DNA of 64,000 nt, from positions 3,101,528 to 3,165,527 of the forward strand of contig CAJSYZ010000004.1 of the NCBI GenBank assembly GCA_910574455.1, read 5' to 3'. Below, piece after piece: positions 12,001 through 26,400 of the stretch. Numbering within the stretch: position 1 is the first letter of the stretch; every line of letters starts with the position of its first letter. The translations under genes and the position numbers were made by a program. Origin of the DNA: Trichaptum fuscoviolaceum. Lineage: Eukaryota; Basidiomycota; Agaricomycetes; Hymenochaetales; Trichaptaceae. The notes below the pieces were generated by a model. The model was not told the DNA's origin, searched no databases, and saw only the letters and a list, made by a program, of their open reading frames with translations.

Positions 12001-12652
12001 TGGGAAAAGTAGCCGAAAATCGGAGTCGTCTTGCACGTCTGGTCAAGGCGAGTGCTGAGGGCAGCATTATATTTTTGAGAAATAAATATATGGAGCAGAA
12101 ACGTGAGGAAGGGTTGAGGCAGCCACGAGGAGAAAGGAATTAATTGCGGCTTGGGAGTGAATTTGGGACTGAGCGAGTGCCAGCGTGAGATAGTGCCTCC
12201 TCTCCAGTCGGTGTCGCCCAAGCCACTCTTCTCCTCGTCCCTCCCGCATCCACGCCCGACGTCCAAGCACCTCTCGCCGTCGCACACAGCGTCGAGCGCC
12301 CCGCCAGTCCATGCCGACGCCGCCCCCGCCCTCTCTGTACAATTACTGACGTGTCCAACGGTGACTAATTACTGGCTACCGCATCATCACTCTTGAGTTC
12401 TGCCATACACCGAGCCGTACTCGGCGATACCGCATTCCGCTCTCGTCTCCTCCATCGCCCGCCATCTCCAAATCTCGGCTTGCCTCCTGCGCCCATCATC
12501 CCGCCAGACACCCTCGTCGCCGTGCAAGCCTTTGAGTCGATTGGCCTCGCTTGAAGTATCAGCGACATCGACGTCTGCAGCGTCTACAACCCTACACCTG
12601 CGCGGCTCGTCGCTCTTCCTCCGATTACCTGCACCACCTCCGTCTGCGCGGC
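9025..12652. other. Gene-poor intergenic region of 3.6 kb
   Basis: No gene could be supported. The region contains the 99-bp tandem duplication at 9459-9656. Several frames of 60-240 codons exist: one at 10318-10578 (-) has hydrophobic stretches, and one at 11568-12287 (-) lies against the promoter of the LisH gene. None shows a domain or joins to another frame through sensible splice sites. The last few hundred bases before 12653 are pyrimidine-rich and are probably the promoter and 5' UTR of the LisH gene. Decayed genes or an unannotated non-coding RNA are possible. Confidence 0.4.
9459..9656. repeat. 99-bp tandem duplication
   Basis: Copies at 9459-9557 and 9558-9656 are directly adjacent and differ at two positions (gatgacc/gataacc and gtgatg/gtggtg). 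The second difference lies at the same place in each unit. Near-identity indicates a recent local duplication. It lies outside any supported gene. Confidence 0.9.
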
Positions 12653-15600
12653 ATGGTCACCGCAGTCCAGCAGCAGCAGCAGAACCTGGGTCCGAAATCT
12701 GGGCCCAGTACTGCCCAGCATCCTGACCAGAGTCCGAACACGAGTCCAAACGTAGTCCAGGAAGCTTCTTCGTCCGACAACGGCACTCAAAATTGGGAAG
12801 GTGATAAAATGTGAGTGCTGGTTGCTGCGATGGGATGTATACTCTGTCTTCAACGATTTATTCAGGTTCAATATATATATCTGGGACTACTGCCAGAAGA
12901 GGGGTTACATGGGCACCGCTCAAAAGTTGGTAGAAGAGGCAATGCTTCCTCCAGCTCCTCGTCCGCCCATCGATGCAAAACAAGGCCTACTATACGAGTG
13001 AGCAGCCTCGTTTGGTTCGGTATTCTAATCCTCCTGGCTGAGCAATAATGTAGATGGTGGTCTGTCTTCTGGGTATTGTTTTCAGCAAAGAACAGCGGGA
13101 GTACCTCAGATGATGCTATGGTAGTCGTTCAGGTGCGTTTCCAATGTCTGAACTCTACGCTATCTGTGCCGTTTTGGCTCATGTACGTTGACCACTTAAT
13201 AACATAAAACTTGCACCTTTCAGCACCACATGGCGCGAATGCAGAATGCTCAAGGCCCTGCGATACGCTTCCCGCCAAATGGCCCGCGCCCAGGAATGCT
13301 ACCAATGCAGCCTCCAATCGCTCCTGGTACGGCACCTCCTCAAGGCCAGGGGATGCCCCCATCAGGGCCTGCGGGAATGGCTGCGGCAGGTCCATCAGCA
13401 CAACCCATGCCTAATGGTATCGGCCCCGCCCCGCCCCCGCTGGGCAACGCACAAGGTGGCCCAGGTGCTCATCAGCAGCAGGCCATGCATCCGCCTCCGA
13501 ACACCCCGTTGGGCTTCCCGTCGCATCCTCCTCAACCTCACCCAGGCCCGCATCCTCAGGGTCCTCAACCGAACGGTGTCATGCCCGGTACGCCAACAGG
13601 ACCTGTCCATCCTGGGCAGCCTGGTGGTCCTGGTATGGGCGGATCACAGCCACCTAACATGCCCGTCTCACGTCCCCCAATGAACATTGGCATGGGTATG
13701 CCTCCAGGTATGGTTGGCCGACCGCCATTCGCATCACCGACGATCCAGCACGCATCAGGCTCCGCACCTGGTCAACCAGGCCAGCCTGGCCAACCCGGAC
13801 AAATGCTTCATCAGCAACAACACCCACAACATCCGGGACAACAGGGACAACAACAACCTCAACAACCCGGCCAGCTGGGGCCTCCCTATCCAGTTCCTCC
13901 AATGGGCCACTTGGGAGGACACTATGCTGCACAACATATGCGACCGATGGGTATGCTCCCCCCAGGCCAAAATCAGAATGGTTCAAATGGTCCAGGGAAC
14001 CCGAACCCGAACAACCCGAATACACCGCAAGGTATTAATGGTGCGCAAGGTGGGCCAGTATCAGCCGCATCGCCGAGCCACACGCAAACTGGCTCGCGTG
14101 CGCCAACACCGGCAATGACATACGGAAGTCCATCAATGGCACATCGCACAAATCCGCAGGGAGGTCCTCAGCAGGGACAAGGCCAGCAACCGGGAGCGCA
14201 AGTCCAGCAATCGCCGGGGTTTGGTGCTCCACCAAGCGTTCCTCAGGGCCAGAACCGACCAGTCTTTGATCAGGTCATCACTGAATTCACGAAAATAGAT
14301 CCGCAGGTGGTGCAAGAAGTGAAGAGGGAGCTAAATCTTAACAAAGACAATAGCCTACTGAGCCTGGAAGAGAAGGTATAACTGTTTTTCTACCTCGTCG
14401 AGTTTGTCTGATGTTTTCCTTTCTTTTCCGTCCCGCGCTATAGCGACATATAATCCAACATCATGCACAGCGAAACACTTCAGGTAACAAAACTTCTACT
14501 ATCTGTATCAGTCATTTGGCTGATATAATTATGGTTCGCATAGGCCCTAGTAATCAAGCGGCAAACGCCCGAAACCACCAGGCGATTCAGCAGCAACAAC
14601 AACAGATACGAGGGAAACGAAGTAGTGCCTCTCCAGGAGATGATGTGATTAGTACTATAATCATATGTAAAAGGTTTATTACTGACATACCCTAGGCTCA
14701 GAATGATGTACAGGTGAAAGGTGAAGCATCCCCTCCTGTTAACAAGCGTCAGCGTACGTCGCCAGACAGAAATAACCCTCAAGGCGGACCTTCTGCTCCT
14801 CCTTCGAACGCTCATGGTCCTCCATCACAAGGACCTTCAATGCCAGCCATGTTCCCTCCAAACATGCAAAACGGCATGCGACCTCCGGGGCAGTTCACCC
14901 CACAAATGCAGCACATGTCCCCGGGCATGATGCAGCAACACCCAGGCCAGATGATGTCCTCGGCGGCGATGACTCAACAAATGACTCAGCAGGTGTGCTA
15001 AGATCAAGTACTATGCTATATCTGAATAGTTCTTTACTAAGGCTTTCTGTAGCTAAAGAATCAACAATACCACTCTGCGATGCAGCAAATGCACATAAAG
15101 GGAGCTGCGGGTATGATGCCACCGTCTGTCCCCGTGCAAAATGCAGGCGATAATACTTCATCCTCAGATCCGACGGCGTTCAATCCGCAAATCGACCCAC
15201 ATCGGTCAGCACCGCCAGCATTCGCGCCAAACGGTGTGGTCACGCCAAATTCAATGTCGAACATCGCCAACAGGCCACCTATGCAGGGCAAGCCTGGAAT
15301 GATGCCGCCTCCTTCGCCTGCAACAAACGGCAAGCCCGGTGGCCAGCCTCCGACGATGCAGAACAAGCAGGATGGACAGAGCAATATGATGACTCCGAAG
15401 ACGGAGAACTCGCCGCGGACTGTGCCGAATTCTGCGCCGGGGCCTTCAGGGGGAGCGGGGCCGTCAACATCCGCGAATACGCAACAGCAACAGCAACAGC
15501 AACCGCAGAATGTCAGCGCCCCATCACCCTCTCAACAACCAAATAACCTTTCGCGTCCACCAACAGCCTCTGCAAATCCAGGACAAGCACAGAGTGGGTC

Positions 15601-15814
15601 GGCAACGCCTGCGATGGTGCCCGCCGTGCCTCAGCCTGCAGCGTCCATGCCATCCATGCCGTCATTAGATGACTTCAATAACTTCATGGGTGCCCCTTTC
15701 GACGACTTCTCCTCTATCTTTGGCTCTGCACCAAATGGAGGCCCAGTGGATTTCGAACATGATTTTGGTGAATGGTTTACGTCAAACGACCTAAACATCC
15801 TAGAGTCGAAGTGA
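12653..15814 (+). CDS. LisH-domain transcriptional regulator, Flo8/Som1 type
   Basis: Eight exons: 12653-12810, 12866-12997, 13054-13132, 13224-14375, 14444-14483, 14544-14644, 14696-14992 and 15053-15814; 906 residues. Residues 54-78 (FNIYIWDYCQKRGYMGTAQK and on) form a LisH dimerisation motif. It is followed by an LLYE/WWSVFW box at about 94-103, the combination seen in yeast Flo8 and Aspergillus SomA/OefA, which control adhesion, filamentation and development downstream of cAMP/PKA. The rest is very rich in Pro, Gln, Gly and Met, with poly-Gln runs, as in activation domains. The C-terminus is acidic and aromatic (DDFNNFMGAPFDDF, DFEHDFGEWF), a likely activation motif. An NLS-like KRQR lies near NKRQRTSPD. 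The start is the first ATG in frame before the LisH. Promoter and 5' leader are pyrimidine-rich. Assignment to Flo8/Som1 rests on the LisH-plus-WW box, not on DNA-binding data. Confidence 0.88.
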
Positions 15815-17134
15815 CTCGTGTTTTGGGATCTTTTGTCTTGTCCTGGATCGTTTGTAGTATGCGCTACTTTCATTTACCTATCCTTCTGCGCGCTCTATTC
15901 TCTCCTTTGATGTTGTATATCCTTCCCTTCACCTTCGGATTGTTCTTTTTTGCCCGCTTTTCCCACCTGCTTGCTGTCCTCTCTCGTCCTGTTATCTCTC
16001 CTCTCTCTTCTATTTATGTTATGTTGCAGCCCCTCTCTATTAGGCGGATAGATAGTCCATCTCTCTCTAGTTACTTGTGCGAATTAGTGTTTCTGAGTGT
16101 CCTGTGTCGTCACTCCCCGTCTCTCCCTCTCCTGTTAGTCTCAATTCTCCCTGTCTTAGCATGCGATAATTGGTTCGACGTTTCGATTCCATGTGTCTTC
16201 ACCTGACTGATCTTCGTAGCCTTTTCCTGTCTCGGCGATTGGGAAAGCCTCTTCGCTGGGGCTTGAACGTAGTTTATTAGCATTCCTTGTACAGTGTTCG
16301 AATTGGCATTCCCTTCATCATATCTGGAATCGGTATGTGGGGTCGGGGTCATTCGGTTAGTAACAACTTGAAAGCGTCGATCCTCATGACCCTGAATGTG
16401 TCGGACTCCTCCGCTATTGCTTGCTGAGTTACAGCACGTCGATTTGAAAATGAAAAAATATAATTTGTTTCCGGGGATTGAAGATCGTCCGTCAGATATT
16501 TGTTTGCAATCGTGATGTCCATAGTACTTTAGTCAAAGCTCGAGCATAGTAACCCAGTGCGACTTCAAGTCTTCAAGTCGACTTATATGGACGACGAAGC
16601 CCCGTGTAACCATGTGCTTCAGTATTATGCAGGTCCCAGGAGAATACATTTGTGATTGTTCAGAATTCGAAGGAGATGAAATCATGAGAAGTATGCAATA
16701 ACTACTATGGAGTATACACCAGACTTGAGAACACATGTCATTGTGGGCAGCGACTGGAACGGAGGCCTCCATTTCCCTTGCAAGTAAAGATCAGCGCGAA
16801 CAAGACACTTCCGAGTCCTTGAGTCTGTAGATGAACTGGGTCAGACGCGTCAATTTCATTCCGAATGATTTGGTTAGCAAGTTCGATGAAAATCCCTGAC
16901 GTTCTGTACGTTCTGTCTGACCTTGTGCACAAGATCAATGACAGACAGTATCGCACTAAATTACGCGGCAATATATGGAATACATAATGTAGCAGTGCCA
17001 TAGGGCACAACGATAACCTCCATATTAAGAAAATTCCTATGTAGTAAACGAAAGCGAACGAATGCGATGTTGGGTAATGACGTAAAAGGAACGGACGGCG
17101 GATTTTTGCCAGTAAGATAGGATATGTACAATCG
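15815..17134. other. Intergenic region between convergent genes
   Basis: The first 400 bases are very T- and C-rich, consistent with the 3' UTR of the LisH gene. The remainder shows no coding exon, repeat or RNA that I can support. Confidence 0.5.
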
Positions 17135-20036
17135 CTATGATTCAGATAATGGCGCAAGGGGTACAGTTAAAGCCTCAAACTCAAATTCATCTGGATGTTG
17201 CGAAGGAGGTACGGTGGCCGTTGTGGATTTTGTGGTCCGTGGTATAGAGGAAATTATTTCTGAGGGAGTCAAATTGGATGGCATCTTGCGACGTCGTTCC
17301 CCCACCTTCCAAATAACGTCTTTGAGTTCCTCAATGACTTCGGGTCCGGGTCCCCAGCCCATACGAACTCTGCGAGCGGCGGCTTCCATCGGTTCGTCCA
17401 TGAACGAACTTCTCAAGCTTTCTCGCTTAGCTTTCAGACGCTTTATTCGTTCTTCCCGGGTGAGTTTAGAGCGTTCGCGAGTAAAGCGATCGTTCTCCAT
17501 AACTTCTGCTTCGTAAACCTGCTCAACACCTGGAGGGGGAAGGTGAGATGACGATGATGATGCCAGTAGGTGTTCTGTAACATCATCTTCTATGACCGAA
17601 TGTGAGTTCACTTGATAATGCGTTGCAAGAATACTATCCAATGAAGGAAGCGAAGGAAGGACAGGACTGCCTTCGTTAGGGGTATAAGGGCCAGCGTCAT
17701 GCTTGTCGTCGGAATCGGCGGAGCCCCCACTAGACATATCGCGTTGAATGCTTTGCTCTTCAGTGTCTAGAGCTAGCGCGAGGCGCCTCTGCCTTCGACG
17801 CGCCTCAAAGACATCAGCGAGAGCTGCTTTCCCGCGTTCGCATTCCCTCAAAGCAAGGCCTAGCTCTTTTCGCATACGATCGTAAGACTGAAAGATAGCC
17901 TGCTCCTCTGCGTCATCATCCACATGTTCTATCTGCGGTGACTCGCACAGCTCTTGCTCTCGAAGAGTCGAAAGACAATGCTCCATGTGATCACGAGCAT
18001 CATCCAATGCAGACGAAACAGCATCCATATGAGATGCAAAGCGTCCTAACCTCGTAGGAACGGGGGCAAACGACTGCGCGCCCAAAGGGGACAATGGAAT
18101 CTGACTCTGCGAAGGAACGCTCAAACTTAAACGGAGTTTACTCGACGGAAGCGAAGAGTAGAGCGATCTTTCTGTCGAAGTTGGGAATGACATATCAACT
18201 GTTTCATTTCCAGGCGTTGGACAGGGGCTGGGACTAGGGCTTGGTTGACTCTCTTGTCGCTTCATGCAATCCGCTTCCTCGAGAGCGTCGCGAAGTCTTG
18301 CAGCTCCATCTTCTAATGTTGATGTCAAGAGGTCGATAACAGATCGCACATTCTCCCAATACGCGTCATCCTCTGCATCTTCGTCGAAACGCAAGGCCAG
18401 TAGGTGGGCGCACGCGTATCGGCGCGCAGATAAAGCGCCCTGTAGTGCATGATGAAGGGCTGATATGGATAATGGGTGGCGGGAGGACTGCATGGACGTA
18501 AATCGGGATGAAGATAAAGAGGGCAAAGGTGGGGATTGCAAATTTCGGAGGGCTGGAACAGATTTAGAGGAAGATAAACCCAGTGCGTCTATCGCACGAG
18601 CACGTCGCTTGCGCCGCAGGAACAACGCAGCAGTCCCAAAGTTGTCCTTTGAGGAATCTAGTTCATCGATTGAAACTTCATCCTCGTCCTCGTCAACTTC
18701 GAGAACTTGAGTCAAGGTGGGCGACAGAGGTGATGGCGAAAGAGGCGCAGATGAAGTAGAAGGCGGAGATTTTTGAGATTCTAAGAAAGATGCTAAATCC
18801 GAGCGTCTCCGGTCTCGCTTTTGAAGCACAGATGAGGAGCGTGCACTGACATCAAAAAAAGTTGTATTTGCACCGTTCCACGTACGCCGTTTCTCCGATG
18901 TCGTTGTGCGAGGTGTGGAAATGAGACTCGAGATCGCATTTTCGGACAGCGATATGCGCCCATGCCGAGGCGGTGTTGCACGCGTCTTAAGGGAGAAAGA
19001 AGGCTTAATGGGTGATGATGGTGCATACATTTCCGCTAGTTGTGACAGCTCCATGGGTGAAGCGACTGCCGCAAGTAGAGGGCGAACATTATCACACTGG
19101 TTCTGAGTCGTGAGTAAAGTGGAATGAAGGGCTATGCGTAGGGCAGACGATGGCGAAGGGGGTGTCCCTGTACTGGAGCTTGGAAAAGGGCTGATAAAGT
19201 TCAAGGCATGCATCAAGATTAAACGGTTTGCGTTGAACGAGGTGAAAGTAATTTACCTATTTTCTTCCTGCTCTAGTGTCGTTAAAGAATCATTAACAAG
19301 TGCATCCCATAACATCCCTGCAGCTTTGAGATTCTTCAACGCTTCGAACATTTGCGGGATGTAGTTCTTGTTCATAGTCGTGGTCTCTGATGACTTAGCG
19401 ACTGTCAGTGACGTGAACATCGCCAATGCGGCTGCTACCCGATACTGGTTAAGTAGAGCAGCTAAGCCAACGAAGACAAACGCGCTTGAGAGTGATTTGA
19501 GCTCCTGCTTTGACTTTTCTACTACATCTTGCTGGGGAATCGGAAGGTCACCAGGTAAGGAAGGGCCAGGGCTGGATGGACGTGTTCTTGGTTGAGAGAC
19601 AAGGGGAGTTGTTGCAACAGAAGTCGAAAGAAGATTAGAGGAAATCAGGTCGTATTTGAATCGTTCAGCGAAGTCGTTATTAGGAGAGGGCAAGAGACTA
19701 CGGAACGTAGATGTCCATTTCCGCAAAGTCTTGAAAAACCAGGCTCAGATCAGCTGCTCCGTAGGTTCAGAGAGACACATAGACGTACCCCAGCAGCTAT
19801 CGCAACAGAAGCTCGCTTCCACTGCGAGTCATCTGAGTTGACAACTATGTCTTCGACCTCCCGTTCCTCATCCGAACTGTCCGTAAAGGCACCTGGTACA
19901 TGATTTGGAGAGTCTCCAAATTCTTTCAAGATGAGGATAAGGAGGAGTTTTGGTAAAGATCTGCGCATTTTCGGCTGAAGGACTGACCTCGTAGATACGT
20001 GTCCAAGGGGTGCTCGTCGTACAAGGCTTGTGCCAT
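17135..20036 (-). CDS. Vezatin/myosin-binding-domain-like membrane protein (putative)
   Basis: Four exons on the minus strand: 19999-20036, 19789-19960, 19257-19729 and 17135-19190; 912 residues. An acidic N-terminal region is followed by a paired hydrophobic segment (AFVFVGLAALL and YRVAAALAMFTSL), a likely membrane hairpin. A helical stretch after it resembles the layout of the vezatin myosin-binding domain and of yeast Inp2, which tethers peroxisomes to myosin V. The long C-terminal part is Ser-rich, with acidic and coiled-coil stretches (KLTREERIKRLKAKRESLRSS) and many SP sites. The introns of 59 and 66 nt are clear; the first (19961-19998) is only 38 nt, so the extreme N-terminus is uncertain. 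The family name is a judgement from topology and pattern, not from a diagnostic motif. Confidence 0.6.
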
Positions 20037-20485
20037 TTAACCCGCGCGTTCTAACACCAGTGCCACACGCGTGTTGTGACTTTCAAGGCTAGCTTGCGGG
20101 AGGAGCTGTATGGTAGTAGAACAAAAAGAAACTAGATATGAAGAAGATGCGAAGCGAGCTGCGCTCACAACGGCCGTAGAGAATAAAGCAAGCACAACAG
20201 CGAAGAGCTCTAATGTCGGCAATAATTAAGCGAGCATCAAATACTCTCACGAACATACTATGTACTTGTTACGCGCGTCATAGCTTCTTTACACTACACA
20301 AAAGGACAATAGCTGTATCCTATTTCATATCTTAGGCTGTCTATGATACAAGTTTGTGCAATAATAATGAGATGCGGACGTTGTAAATATGTAAGTAAAT
20401 AATACAGCACGACGCCATGAACATAGAAAGCAGATAGTAAAGCCAGTGGTTGAACAAAACCTAAAGCCTGACACGGCGAACAAGA
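20037..20485. other. Intergenic region
   Basis: Upstream sequence of the vezatin-like gene and 3' sequence of the START gene, both on the minus strand. No gene or repeat is seen. Confidence 0.5.
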
Positions 20486-23400
20486 TCAATGCCGTCTAAC
20501 AGCTGCAATCTGGAAGTCCCAACCCCCCAAAACATACTTTAGCTCAACCAATCTCTTGATCTCGCGCCAGCCAGGCTCCACGTCGCCCAATCCACCGCCG
20601 GGCGCCCGAGTGACACCCGCTGGCACGTCCCCAAGATCAGTCACTACATAGATGAAGTCGGCGGGTGAAAGTAGTGAGCGCAGCAATGATCCAAGCAGAA
20701 ATGCAATGATAGCAGCGGCAATAAGCGTTGGGAGGGAGAAACGAGGAGCAGTGACTGAATGGATGACAGACATCGTTGAAGTGTTTGATGCGCCCGTCAT
20801 TGGCTCCGAAGGCAACTCTCTCTGGGCCGACGAATTTGTTCGCACTTGGAACAGCGGTTCTTTGGAAGAAGGCAGAGCTCCAGGAACTTTCGAACCCTTC
20901 AAAGACGATAAGCTCGCGGAGCTCAACGATTTCTTACGTAGGAACGGCAAGGATCCCTGATATGCACTGAAGTAACTAAACAACCCACGATTTGCGTCAC
21001 TCGAAGCAACTGGGGTCTTTTCATCCACGGGCGTCAAAGGTGCTGGAGACTGAAGCAGATGTGAGAACTGTCAACGATTTCCTGTCAATACAAATCAAAG
21101 AGCTGCTTACTTGGGAAAGGTCACCCTTGTCACTGTCCTCCGCATTCGTATCCAAGCCCAAATCGTCACCTTGTTCAAGACTATGTTCTAAGTTAGCGGC
21201 GTTGGTAGCTTCCGCAGCTTCTTCGTTTAGTAGATTGTCAGCTATAGCCACGGGGACAGAGAGCTGCTTGGGCAGAGCAAGGGCGTCCCCTCCTTCCGCT
21301 ACATGCACTCTAAGGCCGCCAGTAATGAGTGAACTTCCCACAACAATGTAAGATAGATGCAGCTCACCTGGAGAGGACACAGATACTCGCTTCCTCCGCT
21401 GCGGAGCTCATGACTGACTCCTTCTCGCCTCCCACCACAACCTCGACATCATTCACCAGTACAATGCGCTTGCCTTCCTTCTTCTTCTCGCTTAGTAAAG
21501 GTTTTACTTCCAGCCGGACAAGCACTTGTTTATCCTTAGATTCTAGATCCTTGTACCATTGCGGCTTAACCGGCGCGCTATGAACTTCACCAGTCAACGG
21601 ATCTTCAACGGTTGGTACTTCGAATTGGGTAGTGGGAAGAGTAAGTCTAAGTAGATGCCGAACTGGAGTCTCCACCCCAGAACTCGATGTATACAGCGGC
21701 GAGGGCGAGAGAACATGTATAGAGTAAGAGATGGGCAAAGGTGGCTCCCACGGCGATTCGTCTGAGATCGTCGACAGCAGGATGGGCTTCGAGACTCTAT
21801 CTTTGTTGTCAACCCGCGAAGCAAAACGCACTTCGTACCCCTGCGTATAGGTCCTCACATCGACAACAACTTCAGCGACTATGAAATCGGTCGGTGAATG
21901 TCCTTTGGAGTCCCTTCCTAAGGAGAAGGCCGATGAAGACGTCCTTAATCTGTCATTTGATTGTGGTCTCGTAGCGAGAGAACCAGGCGAGGTCATTGAT
22001 ACCGAAGCAGATGAGATACCTCGACGCCGACGTGTGGGGCTTGCTGTGGGTTCACTGTCTACTCGAGCGTGTCTCGTGTCCGGAGAAGTGGGCCGCGACG
22101 GTAACCTAGTCTTGTTAGGCCTAGGCGTGGCATGAGGGTTTTCCTCATGAGTCTCATCCGCTAGACCAGTGGTTGGACCAGACGGCAAGCCAGAAAACGA
22201 GACAGCAATAATACCACGGAATGTCTTGTTATCCGAATCGAGCTTGCTCTCGAGCAGTACGTGTTCCTGGCTGCCTTGATAAAGCCTCCACGAGCATTCA
22301 TTCGCATCAACAAAATCGCTCTTCAGACGGAATCCAGGGGACGGCATCTTCATCTCGGGGAAAGGCGAAATCTTCCGAAGGTACGATTCGACAGCCAAAA
22401 TAGACCTTGGCAAAGCGGAATTTATCATGGAGTTAACAGCTACCGGGATTGAGCCCGCATAGTCAAAAGCAACCAATCGAGTGCACTTCGTCGACGGGAT
22501 CGCGTAGTTCTCTGATGTGTATGGATCTAAGGTCTGTAGAATCCATGCGTCGATAAATGTCCGACCTATGGGTAACGTGTAAGGATTGTATTTAAGAGGA
22601 GAAAATTGGGCAACTGAATCAGGATTGAAGGACGCTGAGATGCAATAGATAGCGCTTGGTACGCCAGTCGGGCTCTGAACACCACTTGGACCTTCAGATG
22701 CTGCTTGCTTTTCTTCTCTAGCGAGGAGCGAGGACAGATAGAAGCCACGGTCTCTGAATGGGAAGCCACCCTTAGTCGTAAGGAACGCTGTGTGACAATC
22801 GAGGCCAAATTCCTCGAGGATGCAAACGGAACCAAACCGATCGTCCCAGTGTTTTCGACAATCATAGCTGAATACGACAGACGCAACTTCTTCGGCAGTA
22901 AACCCTTCGATCACCTTTTCACCTTTATGCACGGGTATGGCAGGCGAAACTTCGGGTGAAACTCGACGGTGAATTCCAAGACCTTTGTCGGTAATAAGTG
23001 TCCAGTTGTCGGAGAATGATCCCCTGTGGTAGCCCTGCGCAAAAGAAAGCGCATCGAGTGCAAAGTGTATTGGAAGCTTGCCTTGAGGGAAAGACGTGTC
23101 TGCCATCGTGGTCACGGAAGGCGACAACGCCGCTACTGCTTGTTGTGTCGTACTTCTTGCTTGTTCCATCGCATTTGTGAAGAAATTTGACAAAGGGCTT
23201 GGGATTTTAGGTGCGGAAGATGTGAACGAAATCCCAGACGCAGAGATTTGCTTTTTGTGAGATGCATTTCCATTTTCTTGTCCCAACTCATTATCCGCGC
23301 CCCATTCAGCCCTACGTCTTCGGATAGCACTTAACACAGGGGGCTGGTCCAAGGGTATTCTGACAGGCTTGACCCGCTTTTGCTTCGACAGGGATTTCAC

Positions 23401-26400
23401 TTCTGATTCGGGCAGTTCTTCAACGTCGACACTTATCCGTGTTCCGTTAACCATCACGACTCCTTTTTCCTTGCCAGCTGTGAAGGGAGCTCGGCGAACA
23501 ATAATATGAAGTCGTTCTTCACTATTCAGTGGTATATCGTGACCAACTGTAAGCCAAAGCCCGCCACCTCCTACTGAAAGCCGATGCCGACGAAGGCAAG
23601 TTATCGACTGCGGGGGAGGATCGATTACGATGTCCAATGAAGTAGCCCAAGTGTCAACGTCGCATCGTAGCTCGCACTCCACGGAGGCGGAAGTGGTATT
23701 TTCGTTTCCCTGAGGGTTTGAAATGTCGACTGTGCCATCGATTGAATTCTGCCTACTTTGTGTCCCTGGCTCAGGCGCGTCCACCACCGGTGAAGATTGG
23801 CGAGAAGAAGGAACATATTCAACACGAAAGACACCCCGTTCATGATCAAAACGCGAACTCGTGCACTTCGCCCCTCCCAGCCGAGTAACGATGGGTGGTC
23901 CACCATATTTGATTGCATATTCCCCAATACCCGCAACATTGGCGATCATCTGCTGAGGAATAGTGGACTTTCCAGACCAGCCCTTCGGATCCGATTGCTC
24001 CAAAAGTGTTAGTTGCGTAGTCGTTGGTGATAAGGCTTCTATAGCCCAGCCTTGAAGATCAATCTGTACTCTTATCGTATTTATGTCTGCTGGAGGTATG
24101 CTCGGAAACATGTGCACATCGTCCATAGAGAAGGCGAAAACATGGACAGTCGTTGGCGACTTGTATACCGTCTTGAGAACGACAGCGTCTCTACTCCTGT
24201 AAAAGTGACCTACAGTCAAACTCAAGACTTCGTGTTGCACTGTTAGCCACTTACGTTACAGGCCACGCAGGCTTGGTTTTGTAATGCCAGAGTTCAGAAA
24301 GCTCATTAACGTCTTCGAGCAGCGACGCGTCGTCATACAGTTTGTCCCAATACGCTCGGGCGCCGGGCGTGACAACAGCACTGTACAAATCCCATAGACC
24401 GATACCGACAAACGTGGCTTCCGCCTTGTATACCACTAGCGTAGGATCTATGGAGTCTAACTGAGTAACAGAAACTCCTCGAAATTCCGTATCTAAGCGA
24501 AGTCAGACATGCCTAAAGTATTTAAAAGCTCTTTATACTTACTTCTTTTCCATTTTGCCTCCGGTTCTTGCAGTAAGGATGAAAAATAGATGTAATTGCG
24601 TCTGACCCGCGCAAGTATGGATTTGTTGAAAGCAAGACCGCGTGGAATAACACTAACCCCGGAGTCTGTACGTAGCAACGGCGGTTTCCGGGGCGACGAT
24701 ACTGAAGATGCTTCGCTTTCGACTGTCGTCAACGAGGTATTTGTGCTAATGCTCACATTCGCGGCGCTAGAAGCATCGCGGAGGAGCTTATCAGACATTG
24801 AAAAGGACTTCAGATCCCGATTGACTATGTCTTCGACTGCATGTGGCAGTCCATTTAGACGAATTCCCTTGAGGACCCCGGAATACTCGATTATAAGTTT
24901 GACTTTTAACGCGGAATGATCGTCGAGCAAGGAGCTATGCTTCACTTGTAAGCAAACTTTTGTAGTGTCAGACAATCGACAAGCAGTGGTTGCCCAGGGG
25001 AGTTGCGCAACCGCGTCCGAAGAGGCCCGCGTAGAAATACGGATGTCCCAGCCCTCTCCGGAGGGCAAGAGAACCTCCACTGCTCGTTGTAGACGTCGCT
25101 GTTCTTTACGAGCATGTAGCTCGTCCAATCCATGCAGAGCGGAGCCAGGTTGTCCAGAATCAGGATCTTCTGGAACAATGGCATAATCCAACGTCAATGC
25201 ATCCCGACCAACATCGAACGAGCTGCGTTCAATCGCTACTCCTAGTCCATATCCAGAGAGCGTCGGGACCTTTGTTCGCCGTTTCTTCACTGTGTCAACT
25301 AGACCATAGATAGTTGCAGAAAGCTGCTGTGGGATGCTATTTGGGACTCCAATGTTCCACACAGTTTTCAGGTCATGGTGCCAAAAACATGTTATGCGAA
25401 GTCGCCCGGCGTCAAAACTTCGCTTCGATCGAGGGTCGTCGGAAGGCGATTTCTGTAAGGGGGGTGTGAGTTGTACGCACCATGCGAAGACTGTGTAGGT
25501 GAGTTAGTTCAGGCCACCAACTAAGACTTTCGGAATGCTTACGATCCACATGCGACCGTACGTACGGCGGAGAAGGACGTAAATAGGATGGCTCATCAGG
25601 AGAACGCGGAAGAGAGGTGGACACATCGATTACAGTATTTGTGTCGCTGAATGTTCGTGAAATCATAACAGCATCGCGCGGACTGTTCATTTAAAAGGTC
25701 GATGTCAGCGTTGCGTCCGTGATCAAGTTTAAAGAAAGTGTGCAGCTATGAAAAAATCTCCGATAGATATATAACAGATAGGCAGATACCTCATCTTCTA
25801 TTCAAGTCAAGGAGCAAGTGTTCTCATTCGGACCACCTCTGAAAAGCTTGGGTATTTGCAGACAGTAGATAACCTATTCCGTCGACCTCCAAATTCATTT
25901 GGCAGAGTTGCAAATTAACGACGTTGAAAAGGACTAGAAGGGCACAGACATCGACCAGCAAGCTGAAGAAACTCACTTTGCAGGCCAACCTAAAGTGAAC
26001 TTAGTCTTCACAATTCTGGTAGACGGATCGAGCATCTCCAAAGAGCTTGACGACTCTACAGAAGGATCCCATTCCTGCCGTAGCTCTGGTGTGACAAGAA
26101 CCGCCTTCCACGCGTCCAAATCTACAACTTCTTCGTCCGCAGGCACGTCCAGAATGACCCTGTACACATCTCCCGACTTTGTTGACCTGCGGTGGAGCGA
26201 GACATTCTTCCCTTCTGGCTTCACGAGAGCCCTGGCCTTCGCCTTATCTCCTGAGCTCGAGTTTTCGCGAGTGGCTACAGGCACTCGTTTCCATGAGGTT
26301 GACTGTCCAGAAGTAAGGAGGTTTCTGAAGGTGGTAAGCGCGTCATTCAGCGCGTCAGACCATGATTGACGAAGGCTGGAAAAAATGTCAATGTCGATGT

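Noticed and set aside
11568..12287. 239-codon frame on the minus strand
   Set aside because: No recognisable content, mixed composition and position against the promoter of the LisH gene. A chance open frame.
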